Source of the DNA: Malachius bipustulatus
Taxonomy: Eukaryota; Arthropoda; Insecta; Coleoptera; Melyridae
Length of the DNA stretch: 64,000 nucleotides
Assembly (NCBI GenBank): GCA_910589415.1
Contig: OU342639.1
Span: 33,674,268-33,738,267, forward strand
Direction: 5' to 3'
Both the position numbers and the translations under genes were made by a program. Positions 38,201 to 50,200 of this stretch are shown here, in pieces. How positions within the stretch are numbered: position 1 is the first letter of the stretch; every line of letters begins with the position of its first letter. The notes under the pieces were generated by a model that made no database searches, had not been told where the DNA came from, and saw only the letters and a program-made list of their open reading frames with translations.

Positions 38201-41200
38201 ACGAAGTAATCGAAGGACCATTACAGAGGATCATGGAGACAGCAGAACAAGCCGCCTTGACTCCTCAATCAGACAACGGCCATCCCTTTCGTTATTACAA
38301 CGCTAAAAGACTTAACGCATTCGGGCCAGACGGGAGACCAGCGGAAGGAACTAGAGAAATGATGCTGACACCAAATCCACATTTCGAACATTTACCTGTC
38401 AACACGACCATCAGTTCTGTCTTACTGCCACCAAACATAGACGAGAATGGTAATGTCGCATATGTAACTTTAATTATATTTTATATTTGATGCTGATACG
38501 CACTAACTTGCTATAGTAACTCTAACTGTATACGGGCTGACATATAATAACAACCAGTAGCCGACCGCATCAGATTAGTTCTTGCTGACTCTGACGATTC
38601 TCTATCAATCCAGATAATCTCTAGAGCGGTGCATTTTCTATTTTACCGCCCGCTTCATCCTCACATCCATTTATTTTATCTTTCTTGTTTATGCATTCGG
38701 CCTTGCTACTAGAGCTCGAATAAATCTTTGTTACAATAATACTTTCCGTAATGATGAACAACTTAATTAAAAAGTACCTTTATCTATAGATCCGGAAGTT
38801 ATGAACGCGATACAATGGTCAGAGCATCTCGACTTATTATTTGCAAATAACTACGAACAAGATCCTTCCCTATCGTGGCAATTTTACGGTAGCTCGTCAG
38901 GATTCCTCAGAAGATATCCAGGTGATAAATAAAATATCTTTCCACCGAGAGCATTTCTAAGGAGAATTCTTGCAGGTATCGCCTGGCCACCAGAAGACAT
39001 GTCGACTGTATGGGAGCGTCCAAGGAACTCTCGCAATGTATACGATTTCCGTTCGTCGAACTGGTACGTCTCATCCGCAACTTCGCCAAAAGACATCGTG
39101 ATACTCGTCGAGACTTCTGGATCTATGTTCGGTCAGAAAATCGGTCTAGCCCGGGCGACGGTCGAAGCCATCCTGGATACTCTCTCTGATAACGATTTTG
39201 TCAACGTGTTTAAGTTCTCGGATGTTACTGAAGAAACGGTGCCTTGTTTCAAGGACATGCTGGTCCAGGTAAGAAGACTCTTAATTTTTGATTCTTGGTC
39301 ATTGTTAATTCGTGATTCTCCAGGCAAACGGTGAAAATGTTAGATGGCTGAAAGAGTCGTTAGATAGTTTGACTTTAGAAGGGACAGCTAATTTTACTTC
39401 AGCGCTCGTGGCAGGGTTCGAGATATTGCATAGGGTAAATTGATTTTGTGGTACACTTTGAACTAGGTGGAATTACATAATTGATTTATTTTAGTATAAT
39501 CGTACCGGACAAGGATGTCAATGCAATCAAGCCATAATGTTGATAACCGATGGTCCTGCTTCAACTTTTAAAGAGATCTTCACTATGTATAATTTCCCTC
39601 ATAGTCCTGTCAGGGTATTCACTTACCTGGTAGGAAAAGATTCTAATGGTGCGAGTGAGCTAAACTGGATGGCTTGTAACAATAAAGGTAATTCTTGAGC
39701 TTTGATCTCCAAGGAGCCTTTTTGATTCATAAAATTGTTTTTCTTCTAGGGTATTATGTGAGGATATCGAATTATGAAAGAATAAAAGAGAGTGCGCTCC
39801 ATTATATTGAAGTAATGGCTAGACCGATGGTGATGTATCAGAGAGATCATCCAACATTATGGACTCCGGCTTATGTAGGTGGTCGGGTAAGTCGAAGCAA
39901 AGTTCAAAATTTCTTGAATCCTAAATTTACGTCTCTTCATCAGGCTGATAGTTTTATAAATGATAAGAAAGGACAGCTAATGACCACTGTAGCCATGCCT
40001 CTGTTTGACAGAAGGAACCACTCGGTATGAATTGAATCAAATACAAAATAATCTTATTTTAATGTAATTAAAATTTCCAGGTACGCGAAGCAAATATCTT
40101 AGGAGTTGTAGGTACCGATGTGGCTATTGATGAAATAAAGAAAATGATTCCTCCATACAAGGTGAGTCTTTGCGGCACGACAGTTTTTCTTTGTTGTCTA
40201 ATTCCGATTTACCTTTAGCTTGGAGTGAACGGTTACTCGTTTATTGTTAATAATAATGGACACGTCTTGTATCATCCAGATCTGAGGCCATTGGTGAGTT
40301 GAAATAAGAAGAACCAGTTATTGCATTCTAATAGTTTTAACTCTTCTAGCATAATAACGAATTGTACGAAGACACGTTACAGCCTCAATACATTTCAGTA
40401 GACTTAACTGAAGTTGAATTGGTGGAAAATGAGAATGGTCCTCGGGAGAATCATTCTGCTCTCCTGGATGTGAGTTTTTTTTTTTTTTATCATATATAAA
40501 TTCTTAATAATCTCTCCTAAACGTAATGCTGATAAGCTCTCATAAGAACCAATCCGAGCTGTCCATGTCTACCAGATCCTAGTTGGTCGACGTGTGTCAT
40601 AAATGGCGTCAAGTTACCATAATTATTATTTTTTTCAAATTGGTGTTACTAACATAAAGATACCTAATTATTGATGAAGAGTTTTACAGAAATCAACCTA
40701 GTGGTCGAGAAATGTTTTTAAAATTTAAAATTATATTTTAGTTAGTGTTTTAAGGTTTTCTTCACCTTTTGTCGATGCGTTGGCGGGACATGATAATTAT
40801 TCCGTAACAGAAACCGGTTCAAGTTTCGGTTCTCGAGATTATAAAATTTCAAAATTAGTGAAGAGGTATTTTTTGATCTTAAAAATTTTCATTGAATATT
40901 TTAGTAGAATAATGACTATGGCAGAATTATACAGGCTGTTCCTAAATACCAGGTACGTGCAAAAGGAGGTAATTATTTGGCTTATTTTATGCTTAAAGTT
41001 TATATAAACATATGTCCGCAACTGCTAGCTCGTTACCGATCTACAAGATTTATTTATTTATTTATTTATTAATTTATCAACAGCCTGTATAGTTTTTCGA
41101 ATATGTGTTACAGTGTGCTCACAACCCATTCAGAAATCATCGATTTTTTTGATGTATATTTTGAATTTTTCGCATCAGTAGTTGAAATTAAAAAAAAAAA

Positions 41201-44200
41201 TTTCTTTACAGCTCTTATAATTTTTGAGATATTCATCTCAAATTTGGAATGCAGGTTACGCTGGAGGGCTTACATCATTGGGCATGACAAATGGTTGTGA
41301 GAATCTACAGAGATATTTTTTCCCTTGATTTCTCTCATTTCCCCCCATTTCTCCCCCTGAAGTTTTTTGCGATGCACCGCTGGTAGATTCTAAAATAAAA
41401 TATGATGAATTTTCTGACTTATTTAAAAACTTTTTGGTCTCCTATACTTTTGTTTTAATTTGTAGCCGTTATCGAGAAACAAAATAAACAATTTCCTCTG
41501 ATTTGTTCAAAGTTCAGACGAAATTCAAATTTTCAAAACGGTAAAACCTGCGTGCTCTAAAAATGGCTTTTTTATAATTTCTTATTTCCATTAATTTTGA
41601 TAGTTTAGTCGACACTGACTGTTAAAAAATCAAAATTAGGATGACCCTGTGTGTTTAACAGACTAAAGTTTGACTATAACCTCAAGGACTTTAACAAAAA
41701 AATAGGTACATCTTCTAATTTAAACATCCTGTAGATCGGTAACGAAGCGGTTGCGGGCCTATGTTTATATGAATTTTTAGGCATAAAATAAGCCAAATAA
41801 TTACCTCATTTCGTATGTCCTGGTATTTAGGAACAGCCTGTATAGTTTTTCGAATATGTGTTACAGTGTGCTCACAACCCATTCAGAAATCATCGATTTT
41901 TTTGATGGATATTTTGAATTTTTCGCATCAGTAGTTGAAATGTTTCTCTGCGATTTTAATAAAAAATAATGGGGGATGGACGATAAAGTGCGAGAAGTTC
42001 AGAACTGTAAGCGGTTCTTCCGTAGTTCTCCCCGTTTTACAGATACAGGATACAGGAGAAAGAATATCTTCAAGTGTCAAGAACTTAATGACTCCTGTTC
42101 GTTGTACCCCCGTCATGTTGGGTCATAATTACTTTGTTTGTATTTTAAGAAAGGATCAAATAAATCAACCGCCGCCCATCCATGCACAGCAACGGTAAAA
42201 CATAAAACAATATAATGTAATAAAACAATATAGTGTATATAGTTTAAAAGAGGTCCCAGGTTAAAATGCATTAAAAAACAGTAAACAGTTGTTACCATGC
42301 ATAATAAGCAATAGACGACTTTTGATTTATTTGATCCATTAACAGGTCCAAAAACGGATAAATTAATTAAAGCTGACGGGGGTAGTAATTAAAATTCGTC
42401 GTCGGAAACATAGTGAGTTTCCACCGGTAGCGACATCTAGCGTGAGTGGCTATACGAACAAACCGTTCATCGATTAATTTATTAATTTGGAATTATCGTT
42501 TTTTTTTTTTACATTTACATATATGACGATATCTTGAAAACTAATTGAGATATCGAGATGATTTTTGTTTTAGCTGAAAGCGGACGAATGGGCGCTTATA
42601 ACGGTGCGCCTTACGTCTCTCGAATTTCGATAGGAAAAGCGTTAATATAACACAAAAATAATATAACACAAAAACTTAACGTTGCTAAAAGTGTATTGAT
42701 ATTTTCACTAAGCGACAAACTTTTTTATTTGTGAAAATTTTCCTACACATGCAGCGAACGAAATGAAGCTAAGATACAGAGGAAGTTTTTTTATTAAAAG
42801 TTTTTGTCGGTAGGAATTGCCGTGTGACAGCTATGACTTTTTAAAACTTCAACCGCGTCAGTATCGTTTGCGCGTCTAGTCAAAGAGTGTCAATTCTCGC
42901 TTTACTTTTCTCAGTTCAACAACTAACTTAATTTTTAAAATGGTGTATTTTTTCAATACTGTTTTTCTAATTTCTACTTCAATATTGAAAATAATTTCTT
43001 ACTTGACCGTTCTTTCTTTTTAAGTCGCCAAAATTTCAGTTTATTCCGGAAAATTTCAACTTTGAAACGGAATTTTACTTGAATGAAACTCGATTTTGTC
43101 TTACGTCATCATCATTTTTTACATTTCAAACTGAGTTTGTTCTTGTACATGCATTGAATAGTGTATCAAAAAAAAAAAAAAAAAAAACTATAAAATCACC
43201 ATTAATTTGATTACCACGGTCTTTACAACGATAATTAAGAATCATTATGCCTTAACTCAATATTTTCGACGTAATTATGAAGTGTGTAAAAAAAGCAAAA
43301 AATTCCATTGAAAAAATGCGTAATCTTGACATAAGAAAAAACAACTGTCTAAACAACTACCTACATACTTTGACATAATAAAATTTTCAAAAATTAAGTA
43401 GTCAAAGCTGTGTTACAAAATGGTCGATCAAGAACGCTATTTCCGAAAAAAAGACCTACATTCTAGATCAGATGTCCCCAAACTTTTTTATCCTGTAGAT
43501 TATTTGGCATAAATTTCAATTTTGGGTAAACCCCCCGTTTGCCAAATATTGAATTTAGGATCGAGTTTTCACCTTTTGCAATTTTTTGCCTTTTGCAAAC
43601 CTTTTGCAAAAATTTCAATGTAATTTGCTTAAACTATACCGTCACTACTAATTTAAAACAATATTTGTTTACAAAAAATTTGGTTGTTTTTCAGTATAAA
43701 TTTGTATTTTAAATATTTTTTCCTGCAATATTATTTTGTAAGTCTCTATCGTAGAAACTCAACAAATAATTATAATTCAGGAACGGGTAAGACTGAGGTG
43801 GAAAAACCAACACGTATTGTTGCAGTGAAAAAATACTGTAATAAAAGAAATACCCAATATATACAACTATATACAACTTATATAATTACACAGGTTTACC
43901 TGAATCAACACAATTGTCGGTTTTTACTGATAAATTATTATCAGTAAAATTACAAAATACTTTAAGCGAAAATTAATAATAATAATAACTTTAGGTACTA
44001 TGGCGCAGCATAGTTTATTAGTGCCTCCTGGTTTATTAACAATCATAATGACACTGGCACTGGCACTGGCTCCTCTCGAGGCACGTCGTTGATAGCGAGT
44101 ACGCACGCTCAACCACCCCCAACTCTTAGTCATGTGACCAAAACCTGAAGGCGGCTAAGTTTGGACAGTCGTCAAACTTACAATTTAATATTATTTATAA

Positions 44201-47200
44201 TAATCATAAATTTTAACATGAGTAATAGGAACGAATGCCAGGAACGAAATTTTCGAATTTAATAAAATTGCCGGCTCAATTTTTTTATGTTTTCGATGCA
44301 AAGAATATTCGAAACGAATAAAACATCTAATTTCTTAAGAAATGAACATTAATTAATATTTGAATTCGATTAGATCACAAAAAATGTTTACTACTAATTT
44401 AATGCCCTTGTAGCGCACTTGAATTAAAAACTTAATTTATGCTCATTGGCTATGAAATAGAAAAAAAAACTTGAACTTAGAAAATGTTTTCTTCGTTCCG
44501 AATACGCTTTGCACCAAAAACTTTTTATGTCAATTCAAAAATTTCGTTCCTGGTGTTACTTTCTATTACTCATGTTAATTTTTCTGTCAAAATATTCAAA
44601 ATTACACTGAGAAAAATGAGCAAAAAGTAGACATTTCAAAAGTTACCACTTTTGGACCACCTGTAAAAATTCATTTCTTTCATAATACGAATTTTTTCTT
44701 AACGAATTTTTCCCGAATTTTCCTTAAACACTGTTACTTTTCGAAAGAGCTTTTTTTTGTAATTTCGAACTTCAGATAAACGCTCTTTTCTCCAGAACTA
44801 AAATTCACACCACGGATTTAGGGTGCTCAAATTTAATCTTTTGGAAAGCACAAACTTATGACAAAAAAAAAAAGATGGAAAACAAAAAAGTTTTTTGGCT
44901 GGCATTGTATGAAATTGTTTGAAAATAAACAGGCCAATAATAGCTGACAATTAAAAATAAATAGGAAGCTCAACTATAAATTAGTAGGTGATTATGATGA
45001 AAGCCCGATTTTGAAAAAATATATACCTTTACTTTAAGGTTTCTCTATCTCTACAGAATGGATAAGAACCGACACAGAGCAGGGGCGTGTAAGGGACCCC
45101 AAAACATGTTGATTTAACTCAGTTTATCTCTATACTAAATTTCACCCCTGAGAAGTTATAGGTACGCCTTGAAATAGAAATTCCAAATTTCGGAAAAATT
45201 CAATACCTCAGCTATACTTGAACTTGGGAAAAACAAATTTGGCTAAGAGCAAGTAGAGTTAAATTGTAACATTTTAAGAGGTTGATAAGGGATGATGCTT
45301 CCTTAAAATGTTACAGAATTTATTAACCCGTTGACTGATTTCAGAAATTAATACTCAATTTTATGGGGAAGTAATGTCCTTATTATTTTTCAAAAAACTT
45401 TGTCGTTTTCAATAAAATCCAGAAAGCTAAAAAATATATATAAATGTCAAACTTGACGATCAGGAAGAAAGTGGAAAACGACAAAGATTTTCCAAAAATA
45501 ATAAGACAAATAAAAGTTTGAGAATTAAATTCCCAATAAAATGAAGTAGGTATTAATAATTTATTAAATCGAGCAACGGATTAAAAAATTCTGTAACATT
45601 TTAAGGGTACACCATCCCTTCTCAATCCTTTAAAATGCTACAATTTAACTACTTACTGTTGATGTTGACAAATTTGGTTTTTCTAAGTTCAAGCGTAACT
45701 GAGATATTGATTTTTTTCGAAATTTGAAACCCCACTTTCAAGGCCTATAACTTCTCAGGGGTGCAACTTAGTAATAAATTGCGTTAAATCACTATATTCT
45801 GGGGTCACTTACACGCCCCTGCTCTATGTCGGTTCTTATGCGAAATACCCTGTATAATAAAAAAAAAAACATACCGATGAAAATCCAAAAATTATCGAAA
45901 CTTCCATGCATGCATCTCGTTTAAAACTCCAGTGTACTAATGAGTTGTAATGAAAATGAAACATCTGATTTTAAATTATTCCCCGCTTGAGAGATTAATA
46001 TGTAGAAAAAAAAAGCCCCAGGCCTCTTATTATCGATCGTATATATAATTTTTTTTGCTATACAGCTACGTCATGACATGATCGATCAAAAAGAAGGAGA
46101 GACAGAATTAAGCGTCAAAGTCCATTATGACAATATGGTAAATAAATAATTTGATGATTTTCACTCGCAGTTGATTTTACGATCGATTCGTTTTTCAGAG
46201 ACGAGTAACAACGAGAAGACATAAATATTTTTACAACCCCATCGAGGGTACTCCGTATTCTTTAGGTCTTGCAATCCCGGAAGGTTACGGGATGTATGAG
46301 TTGTCAGCTGAAAAGGAGATCAAACATAGCAAAATGAATGGTAATTCAAGAAAACTCATTTTTCTCCTTGAACTAATAATTCTTACTCGTAGTCACAGAT
46401 TACTTCGAAGGAAACAACTGGCGCGTACATCCAGACTGGTAAGTGAAGAGTTCTGTTTTAGGGTAGAGAGTTTTATAACGAAATAAGTATCAAGCCAAGT
46501 TAAAAGATATGATCTCCAAACAATTGCTCGAATCAGATTAAATAATCCAAGTCTTAAGTTGGTAAGAAACCTGTTTGCTTTTGGCAGTCTGAAATTGCGT
46601 TTCTCTACTAAGCCTCAACTACATATTTGCTAGTTCGTGGGATTACAATAACACCACAGCTAGAGGGAAGTTTCCACGTTGAGTCTTTGCTCTTTAATCC
46701 AGACTCGTGTAGGTACTTGGAAAACTTATTACACTTTTGTGGTGCTGCTTGAGTGACAGGTGAAGATTATCATCAATAAATTTTCATTCCAAGGAGATTT
46801 TAATAACAATAATAACAAGTACACAGTCTAAACTTACTTATTGTAACTTGGTTTGATCTTCCCTTCCATTGGAGTCATTATTGGACTTATAGAACTCCTC
46901 TCCGTAGGGTCTACTGCGAGTACACTAGTCGCAATTCTGGAGAGCAATGGTTTAAGACTGCGGAAGAACGCATCCTGCATTTTCTATCTCGAAGTAAGAA
47001 ACCTGGTTGGAAATGGATGTCCTTGAGACCTAGGTCACCCTCGCATCACCAAGGAGAGCATCATCACCCATCAACCAAACAAGACAAAGATGCATACTTC
47101 TGTACATTTTATTCAAAATTACTGGTCATTTCTGCTGCTAATTGTGGTGTTTTTAGGTGATAAAACTTTATTACAATCTCTAGTCTTGGATGCCATGGTA

Positions 47201-50200
47201 ATACAGGAAGTGGAAAAAAGATCCCCTCATCCAAGGGTTGAAGATAAACAGTAAGTGGATGTATTTTGATATAGAGAATGCGTAATAATTTATTTAAAAT
47301 CGATCATGAAATAATGTTAATAATGCACTATAAATGTTAACTGATCACTTATTCTTTGCACAATAGCCCTATTGGTACACTTTTGGTACGATTACAAAGG
47401 TAAAGTTTGTCACCTATCCCAAAAAATCATATAGATATCTTTATAGTTAAGTACAAGTTAAGTTCTTTTATTTCATTTTTATCGCCAGAATTGTAGTGGA
47501 ATTAAACTGAAAGCGCCGTTTCTGCTTTCTGCGCACGTTCCTGATGAATGTATACATATATCATCGATTTTCTTTTGAACCGGTCGCTCTACTACAAGAG
47601 CTCTGATTATTTTCTTTCGTTCTTTTTGTCATACAATATACTTCAAATTTCACTTAAAATCGAGTGTTTGAAGTTTCAGCAGTTTAATTCCACTTTTATT
47701 CCTAGACATGACCACACATTAATTGAGATTGCATCCAGGATTTTGTGAGTATCAGACTACACTCGATGTTTTTTCTCTTCAGAGTTATAAAGAGAACTTC
47801 CCATAGGTCTAGACCAGCTACGTACCGAACTATTTTTGCAGCTCCTTTTAGCAAGCATCGAGGATTTAAATTTTATTGTTACCTACCTTTATTATCTCTC
47901 TTAAAATTTTGCAGTGGACATGTATAAATAATTATTTAATTTTCAGTCGCGGCTATCCAATATTCGGATTGAAACTGACTTTTGTTGCAACGAGAAGCGG
48001 TCTCTTGAGATGGGTTGACCATAAAGCTCCTGGTGAGAACAATGATCAACCAGATCAACCGTAAGTTATTTTTTTTTCTTTATTTTTTCAAGACTTACCA
48101 CCTTGATTATCGTTGCAGACATTTCAGCGAGAACAATGTACGAGCGATGGATGAAACTTGGTATAAAAGAGCTGTCGATCAGCATGCCATCGAACCAGAG
48201 AGTTTTGTCTTCTCAGTTCCTTTCGATGTCGGCTCTAGTGGTAACTCTCTTGTCACTGCAACCCATGCTGTATTTGTTGAACATAAAGGACATAGAGCAC
48301 CAGCTGCTGTTGTTGGATTACAGTACCAACATTCAGTACTTGCTTCACATTTCCTCAACATCACTTCAAAGGTTAGTCTCTCACCTTCCCCTACAAAATA
48401 ATTCTTTCACCCTCGGTGAGAGTTACAAATGTAAATGTAAATGTAAATTTGGTTTGGTTTTCTCCTCATTCACAAAGTGGGGATGATTACCTGTCTCCTT
48501 TTGGGCAAAACATTTGCGCTACCATATGTTGTCTGAACATCTATTTTATGAACTTAACCATACTGTGTGGTGGCTACTGCCCGCCCACCAAACGAAGTCA
48601 CATAAATTTATGTCTTAAGACAGTTTAAAACTACTCATTGTTGCAAGTATTCAGTAGTCGACAACACCAAACTTCCTTGTTGATGATGTTTCAAGCTTAT
48701 CTGCAATGTAGACCCTAAAAAATCAGGACGTAAGAGGTGATCTCTTGGCAAACCGTTCTTAAGACTCCTTAAAAATTCCTTATCTGGAACAATAGATTGT
48801 TCATCCACTAGATAGAAGCTTGAATATCAATCATACCACGCTCTCACTGTACAAAATATTTGTAGCCAAAGAGCTCCTGAGTAGCACCAATCGTTTTCCT
48901 ATCATCATATTCCAGATCTTATAAATTTTGCATACGGCAAAAATGTGGCTTATGGCCAGTTGATCCAAAGTTTTAATAAATTTGAGATCTTTTCAGTGCA
49001 CCGGACCATTTGCTTGTAACAAGACATGCGCAAGTAAAAAACTTGACTGCTACGTGCTTGACAATAACGGATTTATAATAATATCAGAAAATCCCGAACA
49101 CACAGGACGATTCTTTGGGCAAGTCGATGGTACTATAATGGATTCCCTTGTGCAAGACAGGATATACAAGAAGGTTCCAGTGTACGATTATCAAGGGGCT
49201 TGTTCGAACAGCAAAAGTCATTTCAGTGGGCTTGCGTCGAAAATCAAAGTAAGTAAAATGTCGTCGAGACGAAGTTAGATCAGCCATGCAATTAATACCA
49301 GATATATTTCCAGCCATTCCAGTCATTGAAATCCTTATACAAGTGCTTCATGGAGATAATAGTACTTTTCACAATGGATGTACGTTTAGCTTACGGAACA
49401 GCTCTGTCATATTTTCAAGAAGATGGTGAGTGCACATACGAAATTTTTCAATTAATCACTAAACCACTTCATGTTTCAGATTTCGACTATGAAAACGAAC
49501 TAATTCAATACCCGACAGGCGAGGACGTAATAGGAGAACAGGATCCAATATTACCTCCCCCTTCTTACCCTAACATCCCCAGTTTTCCTCAATTCGAATC
49601 GGATCCTCTAGATGGCGTCGATCTAGGTCAGTTTGGGGTGAGATCATGTGATAAGAAAGTCGATCTTTACATCCTGCAACCCGATAAGTTGAACACCAGC
49701 GGATTGAGTAATCCTTTGAAAGGGAAGCTTACCAATTGTCACGTTACAGGCTGTGAAAGGTAAGTTAAGGTCCCAAAAAATCGAATTGTGAAATAGGAAG
49801 ATTTTTTTGCAGGCCATTTAGTGTGCAGAAAATTCCGCACTCAAATTTGATCTTGCTGGTTGTCGACACGATGTGTCCCTGTGGTAGCAAGCAATTGAGC
49901 ATTTTACCACAAGAATTAGTTTATGACAACGGTAATGGTGGTTGTTTGCACAAACCTAAGGATAGTCTTTATAGAAGGAGACCACCGAAATGTATCAACT
50001 ATCACCCTGAGGTATGTCATGTCAGAGCTGTCAAATATTTTAGTAGTAACAATTTAGGGGAATGATTCTTATGTTGCATAGCAACTTCAGGACTAAAGAG
50101 TTTGGCGACTTATTTTGTATTTATTTTTGAAAACATAGCTGACCTAGTAGCAGAATTAAAGTTAAAAAAAAAACAACCGCTTATACAGGGTGTATCTTTA

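Larger units (their letters stand above)
40583..43473 (+). repeat. Dispersed repeat, copy 2 (intron 13)
   Basis: Paralogue of 21201-24515 in the same orientation. It lacks the GTTGTTAC-flanked transposon of copy 1, and instead carries a foldback at 40932-41840 that copy 1 lacks. An A-run occurs at 43168-43187. The ends (TTGGTCGACGTGTG and TCTAGATCAGAT) show no obvious inverted repeat or Helitron signature, so the class of this repeat is unknown. Confidence 0.85.

Noticed and set aside
38173..38226. Open frame running into exon 4 (NSGIIIQSDEVIEGPLQ)
   Set aside because: It is read from the 58-bp intron; joining 38168 to 38227 restores the family pattern KKGAVMRIMETAEQAAL.
41935..42198. Frame sharing its C-terminal half with one at 21465-21668
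   Set aside because: Shared only because both lie in copies of the same repeat; no domain and no start context.
47745..47927. Possible extra exon between alpha2/delta exons 19 and 20
   Set aside because: An acceptor-like CTCTTCAG precedes an open stretch, but the available donors would break the frame into exon 20.
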